A stretch of DNA of 64,000 bases from positions 6,306,001-6,370,000 of the forward strand of contig NC_063158.1 of NCBI RefSeq assembly GCF_020921035.1. The letters are read 5' to 3'. Numbering within the stretch: position 1 is the stretch's first letter; every line of letters begins with the position of its first letter. This DNA comes from Rhodamnia argentea. Taxonomy: Eukaryota > Streptophyta > Magnoliopsida > Myrtales > Myrtaceae. Below, piece by piece: positions 1 through 12,100 of this stretch. The position numbers and the translations under genes were made by a program. The notes under the pieces are model-generated. The model saw only the letters and a program-made list of their open reading frames with translations. It was not told the DNA's origin and made no database searches.

Positions 1-208
1 TGATTTGTCGTAGCAATCAAAGATAATTACCAAAGCCCGATTAAAGAAAACATAACTTGGACATACTGATCAAAATCACGAGCTGATTATCGAGAGGCAT
101 AATCTTTTCCTGTTCTAGGTTCAGTTTATACAGAGTGTAACTTTTTCGCTTTTTTCAATTTACATGTTAATCCTATTCTTTTGGCCAATTTAATATCTAG
201 ATGAGGGT

Positions 209-746
209 TAAAATGCAGTTTGAATGCTACCTAAGGAAAGAGAGAAAAAAAACATTACAATGATATTTTAAAATATCCACGTCAGCACCCAGCAGTGCCA
301 TGTAGGACTGCCGTTGACCATGAAATCGATTTTCAGCCAAAATTGACCTGACGTAATTAATTGGCAAAACATTAAGACTGAATTTACCACAATGCAATAG
401 ACTTAGGAATTTTCGGACAGTTTTCCCATTATTCTCGAGATATACCTTTCGATGACAGGCATTTATATCTGATGGGAACCATTCCCTATACCTACACATG
501 TATGAATTGCGGAATAATATGCCCAAAATCAATATGTAACACTGATCAAAAGTGTACGTCGAGCAAGGAACAGAGCATCTTTTGTTTGACCATGCCGGAT
601 GTGAATAAGGAAAGTCATCTGTAACACTTAATTTGAATGGAGTGGTTAAGAGATGATGGAAATGATTTGAAGTTATTACGAAAGAGAGGAAAAGAAAAGA
701 AATTGAGAGCTTGAGTAAAATGCAGTTTGAATGCTACTTAAGGAAA
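209..746. repeat. Direct repeat pair, about 31 bp, 507 bp apart
   Basis: Positions 209-239 and 716-746 carry the same sequence, with core TGCAGTTTGAATGCTAC followed by C or T and then TTAAGG/CTAAGG; the copies differ at about one position. The segment between them has no recognisable coding content. It lies in the large final intron of the iminopeptidase gene or just beyond it. The pair could be the footprint of a local duplication or the ends of a decayed insertion. No transposon family could be assigned. Confidence 0.6.
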
Positions 747-874
747 AAGAATTGAATATGTATGTAAAATGGATTAGGTACATTTTATGATATCAAGAGA
801 ACCTAATAAATATTATAAATATATTTTATACACACATGACCCATTAATTGCAGTATTACAGAGGTCCCTCCCAC

Positions 875-3746
875 CTCTCCTGTAAAAAGAACAGGACGAC
901 CTTCTTTTGCCACCTTTACGGCATCAAACTTGCTTTCATCTTCACCTATCAATCTATAAGCAGACCGCTCTGATGAAGCACCCTATACATAAATGAAGCG
1001 ATCAGTCAAATGCATCAAATGCTTGTGGCAATTCTTCATTGCGCTAAATTACCTCATTCAATGACTAACTTCACTTCACCGGCAAGCAGAAACTGGCAAG
1101 CTTCAATCATAATCAATATGGAAAGGGGGTGAAATGTTTACCTGACAGTATATGGGCTCATTTAGAAGAGCATAAAGAGGATTTGTATCAAAACCCAACC
1201 AATTCTCAAACTGCACACATCTATTGACTAAGGTTGAGTTTGATGTATATTGTAACCCACCAACAAATCATGTAGACGCACGTCATTAGATCTTACAGTT
1301 TTCAAGAAGAAGTAACTGATTTGCTTCAATGCCTCAGGTACTAAAATAGGATCCCAAGCACTCTCAAGCCTGTGTTCAAGTCCACAAGAAAGGATGGTCA
1401 TTAGAACTTGAAAATCTGTCCTCTTACATAGTGCGATCGCTCGAAGCTAGCACTGAATCCTAAGCCAGAAAGACCGAGAGTTTGGAAACCCCTAGGCGTC
1501 AAGATGCCACCAGAAGGAAGAATCACCTGCAATTCAATAGAAACAAGAGAAATTAAGCACAAACGTTAACAGCACCAGAGTTCTGTCAATCTACTTGATA
1601 TCTCACCCTACCACCTTCACATTCTGCAAAGTACTTTGCAACTTCACGAACAACTTCTGCATCCTGACGATACCTCTTGGAGTACTTCTCACTTTGAATA
1701 GTAACCTGCTCCGAGCTTGCTTTATATACAGCATCTGCAGTGCATCCATTTGCAATGGGTGGAATTCCACCAGTTATAAGGACTTGTTTGAGTCCTGGAG
1801 GAGCAAAACTCAAATAAGTTACTGCACAAAAACCGCTGAAACTCTGCAAAAAGGAGAAGAGAGTCACTAAAACTAATCATGACACCAAACGTATGGGGGG
1901 ATAGAACAGAGGGAAACAAATTGAAGAACTGATTACATCTTGTTGGTAACGAACGAGAGTAAGCACGCGCATTTCAGCAATTCAGAAAGCAAAATTCTTG
2001 TCACTGAATGCTTGGTCCGCTAAAGTCTAGAGCAGTCGAATGGAAAACTGAAATACCTGACCCAAAATTATCCAAGGTCCAGCATCGGGAACAAGACGCA
2101 CTCGAATAAACTCAGCATCGTTTATAATATTATCTGCCCGAAAATGTATCAAATAATTAGCCAGGTTCTCTGCAGATTTTATTTGCAAGATCGATGAAAC
2201 GGTCAATGGAGTAGATAAGTCTGTCCCACGCTGCAGTTCAACAACACTTATGAGATTAAGCAAGGAAGTATTGACTATGAGACTAAATTTTACTGACTAA
2301 TTTTCTAGGTAATGCCTGCAAGATCATGCCTGATCCATCAAGATCACACGAAATTCTTCACATGCTCTGTGTAGCCATCCGCTGGATTCAGTGGGTCTTG
2401 GGGACTCAAAACCAGGTCCACCTTGTAGATACAACAGGTATGGCAGTTGTTGCTCTTCTTTCACAAGTGAAGCAAACAAATTATAATGGTAGAAACAGGT
2501 CAAACAGATACAGTTAAAGATTGTTTAGACCAATCAATACAATGGAAAAAATACTGTGCTTTGAATTAGTGGGGTGTTTCTCTCTTCATACGAATCCATA
2601 GATGCGAGAAAAATAATTTCTTAACTGAAGCATTTGCAGTGGGAGTTCTCCTAAGGAGCTTCTCTCTTCATATGTGAATTGTGTACTCAACTGCGAAAGT
2701 GGAAATTGCCAGAAAATAGGAAAGCTTTCTAGACAAACGATTTTTTTTCCCTAAAGTTGGCATAGGCCATTCTCATTTTAAAGAAGATAGAGATGACAAC
2801 TCCATGGTTGAGAAACCAGTACAGCAGGTCATAGTATAAACAAGTGCTATTTAAACAATCCAAATTCTGTTCGAATTACTTTCTAGGAACATCCCATGAA
2901 AACGAGGAATCACCATATCTCGATGAACGTGGCTCCACCACAAAATTGAATACTTTCTCATATATTGGAGACAGTCAATAGCTGTCCTGCGCTTCCAACA
3001 TAGTGGAGGCATGAACAGTATTCATTACTACAGGGTGTGCAACTTCCATACATTTGCATCGGCCTCGCTCAGTTCGAACAGACCTAGTGGTTGAGGTTGT
3101 TTTATTTTTTTCCCTTTTTTCTGAGAAGTGTCGTGTTGTCGTTGTCCTCATCGTCACACTAGTGCGCCGATGCATAGGATGCTCTTAACGGTCACAAATC
3201 ACAGTGATGAGACCCCCACAACGTAAAGACAAGAGAAGGCTTTTATACACTGGTTAGAGTCAACAGATGTCGACTTATGAGTAAGATTCGAAATGGTGAA
3301 AGAAACCCAGTAGAGGAATATAAATGGACCTTCAACTGGATGCGCTCATTGAATCAAGTAAACTAAAACGAAGAAACCAAAATTCATCAGTGTGGTCCAA
3401 GCCCGAGAAGACTTTGATCAAAGTTGGATCTATCAATTCCAGCAACGAGAACTACCACGTGATTTGTGAATAAGAATCAAATCCCATTTCTAAACAATCT
3501 AAGCCTTGGATTCGCGAGAAAAAAGTTTACAGCAATTCAACACAAGGAACTGACTTCGTAATCGTAATTACCCGCAACGACTTCGCGGGCGAAGACGGAG
3601 ATCTTCTGCGAAATGTTCCGATCTGCCGAATAATCGAGGGGAACAGCGAAGCAATGGTCCCGGAGCCGTAGCTCAGGCACCGAATACCACTCTCCGGCGA
3701 TTTGCTCCGGCGAGGTCTCGCCGTTGGTGGCGCTGGAGTTCGCCAT
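875..3746 (-). CDS. Proline iminopeptidase-like alpha/beta hydrolase, 3' part cut by window edge, possibly decaying
   Basis: The product resembles plant serine peptidases of family S33, which remove N-terminal proline (At3g61540-like). Exons on the minus strand: 3572-3746, 2330-2457, 2057-2230, 1607-1843, 1428-1526, 1297-1362 (or 1369), 1142-1210 and 875-982; the C-terminal exon lies left of the window. The start is the ATG at 3746, giving MANSSATNGE and then a hydrolase N-terminus (WYSVPELRLRDHCFAVPLDYS). The oxyanion-hole motif LQGGPGFE is intact. The nucleophile elbow reads GQSFSGF where the family has GQSFGGF, and the next family motif reads RGTDLS instead of RGTGLS. The intron after exon 2 has a GC donor (CAG|GCATGA). 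The best acceptor before exon 6 (after ACACAG) breaks the frame; an internal GAG|AGTGCT acceptor keeps it but loses residues. All other junctions are in phase. The gene is recognised with confidence; whether it still makes an active enzyme is doubtful. Confidence 0.85.
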
Positions 3747-6175
3747 GGACGCGAATCTTCGAGCTAATTTAATTACCGTCAGGTGAGAGCGTAGGCAGAT
3801 CGGACGTGCATCGGTTGAGGGGGGAAATTACTCAATTCATCTTGCCCGTTGGATTGGACTATCGTTGTTTTGTCACGTCCGTACTCAATGGCGCAGAGGG
3901 AGCGCGTAACGAGAAGCCTCGAGGAAGGGGCGTGAAGCACACGAGCGAGGGATGTTGCTTTGACCGTGGGATGGATCGTTGACTTCTTATTGGGGAGGGG
4001 GCGAACCGGTCTGGTGGAGTCATTTGACCAACGTGCTATTGACCTGAAGGCTGAAACGCCATCGATAGGGGCTAAGCGTCGAGAACTTTGTTCCCATTTT
4101 CAACCACAAGTCATTTTATTCTATGCAGAAACTTTGGCAAGTCAATCAGTTAGATTTCGCCCCAAAAAAAAAAAAAATATCAGTTACATACCCACGAAAT
4201 ACGAACTTGAGGTCTAATTAAGATGAATTTCGAAAACAATCCAACGGAGTTTCGAAGAACGGGCGACTCGGAATCAGATGATATGCACTAATGATTGGTG
4301 CCAGCTCTTGTTGAGCAGAAACAACAATTACCGAAAACTACTTATCCTCACTTTTCAGTATGGTTTTCAAGCCTAATGAAGTCATTTTCACAAAACAGAG
4401 CACGTTTCCCACATCAAGGTTCAGCACTCAGCTTTTCTCTACAAAGCGCAAAAATAGCAAAAGGGAAAACATGAAGGTAGAGAACAAGTGACTTCTTCGT
4501 GAAGTGCTTAAGTGTTCCGGCAGGTCGGCTACCGCCGCCGCCGATAACCGCATTGCCGATTGACCAAGAAAAGCCAAATCATAACCGAGACGGACGAGGA
4601 GCCGCCTCCTTCCCTCACTTCTTGTGAGTCCGAACATGATGGATCGGTTGACTCAATGTGTCGAAAGCTTGCGTGCAATCTTGAGAGACAAACTCGGCCT
4701 TTCCATTTCCATGGACTTTTCGCTTCCCTTTCTTGATTTTGGGAATGGGAATGGAGTGCTTCCTATGGCCTCCCATCTGTAAAAATTCTTTTCGTTGATA
4801 TGCTCCTTAGGACATTTCTATCTCCAAGTTAAATAAGTAGGTAAAACGGATTTAGATATGCACTGCTGCCAAATATAATCGTCATTTACTTGTGTTTAAA
4901 TGCTTATACTTTGTTATTTGCTGCAAGAACGTACGCTTTGTTGAAGTTGCTTGACATTTGTAACCGTGATTTTCTAACGTTGTTTTTTTTTAATTTTTGG
5001 TCAGCGATTAAGAGGTGCTGGATTGGGAATCAATGTGACTTTAAACTAGGATAGCTGTTTTATGCTAAGAGAGTTACCTACATATACAAGTATCAATAAT
5101 TAGATCATGGCCTTATTCGCAATAGAGTTCAATTCGTGCCCTTGTTTGAAAAAACAATAGCACTTCAGGTCATTATTTGAAAAAATATTATAATTACTTG
5201 ATTCATATTTCAAAGGAGATAAAGTTGTTTTCCTTGAATCACAAATGAAAGTGACAAATAAAAGCCCATTGTTACAATGCCACGAGTGAGGCTTTTCGGC
5301 TCCGACATGGGATTGTTAAGAGAGTTCATTCGAGCAATATTTGAAATAGAATATCATAAATCAATGTACTTCATTTTCCCTCCCTTTCCTTATGGAGTTT
5401 TACTTTACATTTTTCTTTATTAAATTGATTTTTGTTTAGAATAATATACATTACTTATTTTGATTTCTTAATGTAAAAACCCGTCACATTAATATAATAT
5501 GGTAGCGTTTAATGATATAAAAAAAAAATAATCGCGCACGGATCATGCATATTAGAAGGCTCAAATCTAATGAACATGTAAGGATCCGACGGTTATAGAC
5601 TAATTTAAGTTAAACGGTATTCAAATAAAATCACCTCCAAAGCAAGTTTTTTTCTTCCAAGTTACCTAATTTCGAAATAAACATCGAAAGCGTTTTGATT
5701 TGAAAGTAAATATTCAACACGAGTAATGAATATTACCGCACGAAACTACTATAATTTAGTAAATTCAAGGGATCAAGTGATAATAAATAGTATTTAAGGA
5801 AGAGTGCCCGGTCATTTCTTTTGTTAATTGTTTAACAAATATTTAATATATTCACATTTTCATTATCAAGAACCCAAATTTTATTTAAATAAAAAAATGT
5901 ACTGATTTTGCTTATGTCATAAATCAAAATGTTTCGTGCTGATGGAAATTCCTTTCCCAGGAACGGTTGGGAAGTCTTCTTTAATCTCTCCTTCCAATCT
6001 CCCACTAAAACGTATTTTCGATTTTACTTCCTCTGCCGCTCTCTTTCGGATCTACCCTCACCCCTGCGGAATCTCGCCGAAGGAAAACCCCCGTCGTGCT
6101 GATCGGTGGAGGGGGGCTTCGATCGTCGTTTCGCGAAGCTTTTTCTTGCGCATCCGCATTGATCGGGGCCGAAGG
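3747..6175. promoter_or_regulatory. Divergent intergenic region between the iminopeptidase (-) and the golgin (+)
   Basis: About 2.4 kb separates the two divergently transcribed genes, so both promoters must lie here. The ends next to each gene are GC-richer; the middle (about 4.8-5.9 kb) is AT-rich and holds no convincing reading frame. The short minus reading frame at 4428-4637 has no recognisable homology and is not annotated as a gene. No clear TATA box was assigned to either gene. Confidence 0.5.
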
Positions 6176-9100
6176 ATGCTGAGCCCTCTCGCGAATTGGA
6201 GGGAAAGTTTGGAGAAAATCGCTCTCGCCGTGCACGACGACGACGACGACGAGCAGCTCGAGATCTACGGCCGGAGCAACGGGGACGATTCCTCCGTCTC
6301 TGATCGGAGAAACTCTCACAGTTTCGCGCATTCGCCGTCCCTCTCGCGGTCTCCCGTGGCCAATGGATTCGACTCCGCTCATGATTTGGAGGTGGGCTTT
6401 CGATAAAGCTGACTGTTGATGAGATCTGCTAGGAGTTTGATTGCGGAGCTGTTGCTTCAGCTCATTGCGTCTCTTCTGTTGTGTTCGATTGTGGTTGAAT
6501 AAATGAGCCTGGCTCCCGGACTGCGATTTGAGCACCGTGAAATGTGTTCTGGGAAAATTTTTAGTCTAGGCAAGGTTCGATTAACTTGTGGCAGCTAATA
6601 TGGTTGCTCTATTGATGAGATGCGCCATTGGAATCTCTTTGCCGACTTTGAAGACGCTTACCCTTTTATTGGTAGCCATGCGTTCTTAAGTTTCTGAGAA
6701 ATTTAAATCTAAATTAAAATCGTCTATACTGCAAAACTTTGAGCTTGTCTTACAAATGCACAATCAAAAGGAGTTCCGTTTGCTCGAAATTGGGGCTTTT
6801 CCCACTTAGATTAGAGGTAAGGCATGAAGAACTCCATTTTTTAAGCTTGAATAAATTGCTTCATCATTAAGCATTTGAAGCCTTAATAAATTACTTCATC
6901 ATTAAGCATTAAGCTCAAATAAGTGGAGGCAAGACATTAGTAAATTTAACTACTACTCAGTTTGGCTATTATCATGTGGTCTAAAATGGTTCCTTGCGGT
7001 AAAGTCTTATAGATAGCACTCAACTTTCGGTGCCACAGAATGTTGTATGTACTGGAAGGCATCCCGACTTAGGCACTCTGCAACTCTACACGTCTAGAGT
7101 GTCAGGATGTGTGCTGTTGAATCCTTCTCCTCCCCTTAAAAGTGATATTTCCCCTTGATTACATGATTTTCACTGTACTATGTCAATATGCACAACTTTT
7201 TCTGCTTCTCAAACTGATGCCTTTGGACGCAAGCAGAGCGAAACAGAATACACTGAGAAACAGATGCTCAGAATATACATCTTAAGCATGGTCTTTCTGT
7301 TGAACTTTCTTTACTTTTTCCTTTCCGGTAATTTCAGTTGTGACGATTGCTTAGTCCAATCACAATTGTCATTCTTATTTGGTAGATTGAGCAATACAAA
7401 GCAGAAATCAAGAGGCTACAAGAATCAGAAGCAGAAATCAAGGCCCTATCAGTAAATTATGCAGCTTTGCTAAAGGAGAAAGAGGTAAACTGATGGATGA
7501 TGTGCTGCTCTTATTAGTTGATAATTGATGCACGCGATGCGCATTGTTGGAATTGATACTCTAAAGTTTTCAAAAACTATCAATTTGGCATAATGGCTTC
7601 ACGTCGGGGGTGGTTTCGTTCTTCGCACCGGTAGATATTTACTCCGGATGCATTTTATTGTCTTCTTTAGTAGCTTGGACCCTTACTTTTGTGTAGCTGA
7701 TATCCTGAAACATACAGATGTGATTGATCCCTCATAAAGATTTTATAGTCCCTGGCAGTTGTTCAATTGCATTTTCTTTCTCCCCAGCGAACCTAGTAGT
7801 TAAGGAGCTTGAGATTGATCCTAGTCCATTCCTAAAAAATTACTTTACTGCATCTTCTCTTGATGCACTTTTATAATGTTTTTGCCCTTTGATCTTGCTT
7901 TAAAATATTCAATACTAATTAGTTTTCAAAATATCTTCATTTCGGTGCGATCTTTGTTTATCCTACTTAAAAATTATATCACCAGTGGTGCATATGTGCA
8001 ACAAACATTCTATGATCGAGCTACTTGTCATGACTCGTTGTCGGTTGTGATGGATTTGCTGTCTTATTTGTTATTTGTTATTTTCTCCAAGTTTCAACTC
8101 TCACTCATTTACGGCTTTCTTCTCCTCGGGCAGGATCATATTTCTAGGCTGAACAAAGAAAATGGAGTTTTGAAGCAGAATCTGGATGCGACCGTCAATG
8201 GTGGTAGAAACGAAAGTATGAGAGCATCTATAAATGGTACAAATGCTATCAAGGTAGGTCACTGAACGTAGGTTGGCATTGAAAAGGACGTATTTTTGTC
8301 AGAAATGTTTTCTGCTTTCATTTAACAATGTATCATTTTCTTGAATGTTGTCGAGAATAGTTGGTACAGTCATTTTGACTTTTCTACTACTTGTTTGCAT
8401 TGCTTTTAACCGGCGCAAGTGGTCACTTTGAAGTGCTGTTCTTTGTTCAATATCAGACCCCTCATGTCACATTATTCTATTACATCAGAAATCCTAGCTG
8501 TATCGATACTTTATGCACTTGCTCAGGTTTATAGACGTGTTCTAATCTTGGATCAGCAGATGCTGATCAGAATGACTCAATAGCCTGTTCGGGCAAAATA
8601 ACAGCTTTTGGTCACTAACAATTTTTAGAGATATGAAACAGTGACACGAGAAAAGAGAACTCATGGATTTGCCAGATATTTTTCATTACTTGCCTGATTG
8701 TGCCATGGCATCTATTTATAATATCACATGCTTTCCAGTAGCCTGAAGACTGGTCCTGCTTTATTTCTAGCTCCCTGAACTGTAAAAGATGCGGAAGCAC
8801 AACCTTGGTAATGTTAGTATTTTATCATCCTGTGCTATGAGGAAAATCATATAGAGAGCACATTTATGAGATGACATTTGTACCATTTTGAAAATGGGAC
8901 AGTACCAGAAATGACTGTTGGACTAATAAAAGCTAAACTAGTTGGCTTCCTTGTTATCTTGTCCTGACCAACGATTTGGTATTATTCTGCTATATTATTG
9001 TTTGGCATAGATGTTTTATACATCTATAGAAATTCTGGAATGTTTTGCCGGAAGAATATCATCTTAAGATGGCAATGAGGCTGAATATTCTTCGCAATGT

Positions 9101-12100
9101 TTAGGAGGCTCATGACCAATCACCAAACCGGCAACACAAATTTGCGACGCAATTGAAAACACGTTCCGGTGTAAATCAAGGACAGAATGGTATTGTGTCG
9201 AGACTGGACATTACTGGCAACGGATCTAGGCATGCTGGAGAACATGACAATTTTTGGGCTAAAGAAAAGGTAATGGCACTTTGTGGTCATTCTTCTTTGT
9301 TGTGTGGATGCTTGTGTGTCACATAATGCACGGCTGAGGTAGAATATTTTGCTTAATTAGTGTACATCTTGTCACTCAATTATGGTCTTAAATGGATAAG
9401 CTTGACAAAGATCTATGAATGCCCTTTAGGAGCTTGCAGATTTGTTAGAAGAAAAAAACCGGTCCCTTGCAGCACTTCAAGGTACTCACCAATTACAAAT
9501 TGGAGAACTCAGGACGGAACTGGAGAAGGAACGCAAAAGATTAGCAACTGTAGACATTGAATTGCAAGGTTTATTTCAACTCTAGCGATTATTATGCTTT
9601 GTGAATTAGAGTGCATGTGATTTTTTTGGGCTCCTCATATATTGTTTTCATTTTCAGAGGAACGGAAGTTAAATGAAGCATTTCAGACCCAACTTCAGTC
9701 ACTGAAGGATGAGAAGGACAAAGTAAGTGCTTTAGGTTTTGTTTTGATTTCCTAGTTGGCCTTATGGTTATGCATCACCATTCTTTGTTTGTAAGCATTA
9801 CCTTACATATTTAGTTTGTTCACATAATCACTTTTCAAAATGTCTGGATAGGTTATTGTACTTCTAGAATGATGTCTAGGTCTTTCTTCAAACATCCCTG
9901 AAAAACTAAGGGAAGCTGGCCTTGCACTTACCTAGAGTGATGTGACACTTTTTTCCATGTGCCAACAGCCACGGGGGCTGCATCATGTGAAGTTTCGACT
10001 CTATTGTTCATGGGTTCCTGGTGAATTGACCCCATCGAAGCCATTTCAGAAGTACAATAATCTAACAAAATGAAGATCTGTAAAGTACAATGATTTTGAA
10101 ACAAAGAAGCCCAGAATTCAATGACCAAAAATATTTTGCAGCTACTTCTCTGGCCAAAATATCTTCTCTTTTTATTACAGCTCAACTCAACACTGATATC
10201 AAAGTAATTATCAATGGTACCTGTTATGTTCTCTTCGGGACTTAGTGATGCTAACTCTGACAACTTTTGTTTTCTATTTTTTTCTCGGGTGGCATCATCC
10301 TGTATTGCAGATTTTAGTGGAGATGAATCAAGTGCGCAATGAATTGAATAAGAAGTTATCGGAAATAAAAAGATTACAAAACGGGTTGGACAGGCATGAT
10401 AACAAAGATGTTGATGGGACTTTCGACAGACTAAAAAGAGTCATTGCATCCCTGGAGAATGAAAATAACAACCTCAAGGTTGTGATCTGCCATCAGTGTC
10501 CATAATGTTTTTCCCCCTAGTTTTCACATTTCAACTATGTCTTTGGTTATTTCTCCACTGTTTAACTGTGTGGTAAATGATTTTTGTAGGTGGAGAAAAG
10601 TGAACTTGAGGTTGCTTTGAGGACAACCAGGAACTCTCCAACTATCAAAGGGACCCAAAGTAGTGTGAGTGAGGTGATCTTTTTTGAGGAATATTATAAA
10701 GTCCGGCAGCACCAGTAATGATGACATTATGATACACTTTACTTCTTATAACCTTTCTGTGCTACTTTTTCTAATTAAAGATACTTGTACAGGATGTAGT
10801 TCCCTTCGGAAGTTCTAGTGAAAGAGACGAATTAAAGCAATCCCTGCAAAAATTGGAGAATGATTTGAAGGAAACCCGGAAAGAGAGGGACAAAGCATTG
10901 CGAGAATTGAGCCGGCTTAAACAGCACTTGTTGGATAAGGTTGCATATTCATGCTTTTGATTTACTTTCGGCAGAATAAATCGTCATTTAATCAGATGTT
11001 GGGACAATGGTGGTCAATTAGTAATTAATGCTAAATTAGTTTTGACATGTGGATAATTTGTCTGCTAATTACGGAATATGCTGGCGGCCCCATATGCTTT
11101 TTTCATTTTAGACGTTTGATTATTTGTGAGAAATGTCTTACAAATAATGAGCTGAAAGTACTAGGCCTTACTGTACTTTGTTCGGTTATTGATGGTTCGC
11201 CTCAATGCTAACACGAATATGAGGAGAAAAAGAGAAGGAAAATAAAATAGAGGTTCCGGTTGTGTTGTGCATAATGTTTTAATTTTCAACTTATGATATT
11301 GGGTTTATGCATTTTCTCTCCAATTATATGTTCTACACATTCTTATCATAGCCTAATGATCTTCTCACTACAATGACAATAGAAACTACCCCTCTTTTCC
11401 CCTGTAAATAATTGATTGATCACATACGTGCATCTACTTCATTATTTTAAATCAAGTGTTGTGTCCTTTTCAAGATTCATAAATTTGAGGTTCTGTCATT
11501 AGAATTTATGATTGTTTTTTCTTAGGCCTTCACTATGCCCTCAAAAGAGGCCCTTTAACCATATGGTAATTTCTTCTCAATTGAGCTTCTTTAACTTTGA
11601 GCAACCAATATTTTCAAATTATGAAGGGTATCTTGTAATATCTAAGATTCATTGCCTCGGTTTTCCAATTTTTCTATATTTGGCTTTTTCTTTTTCTTTT
11701 TTTTCTTTTGCTTAAATTAGCATTTTGGGATGGTTCATCATTGTCAAGATATTTATCTGCGGTTCTCTCCGATTGTTGTAAATGTTGCAAAAATGTGCAA
11801 TCAATCATTGTCTGAACTTTACGACACTTTCTCCACCAGTGTGAGTAAGTTACTGTAATCAGTTTTTTTAAACATGACTCAGAGTTCCATGTTCATATCT
11901 GTGTTTGTGCTATTTTTGTGCACAGAGATTCCTTTTCTTTCCTTTTTCGTTTAATTTTGGCTAAGGTTTATTTCATCATGACCACAAGCATTTCAGTAAC
12001 CTGTATGCACGGATGGGAGTGCTTAATCTGCTCTATGACACATCTCGTTGTTGCTTCTGCTAGACTTATTGAATATGGCTTGTTACATTATAAGTGAATA

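Noticed and set aside
5936-6175. In-frame upstream extension of the golgin first exon from an ATG at 5936
   Set aside because: The family N-terminus begins at the ATG at 6176, and the extension has no recognisable homology, so it is treated as leader.
6005-6535. 176-aa antisense frame over the golgin first exon
   Set aside because: It overlaps a well-supported exon and includes a Val/Glu run complementary to the Asp run; it is a shadow.
9928-10263. 111-aa minus-strand frame in a golgin intron
   Set aside because: No recognised domain, no gene signals, wholly intronic; could be repeat debris.
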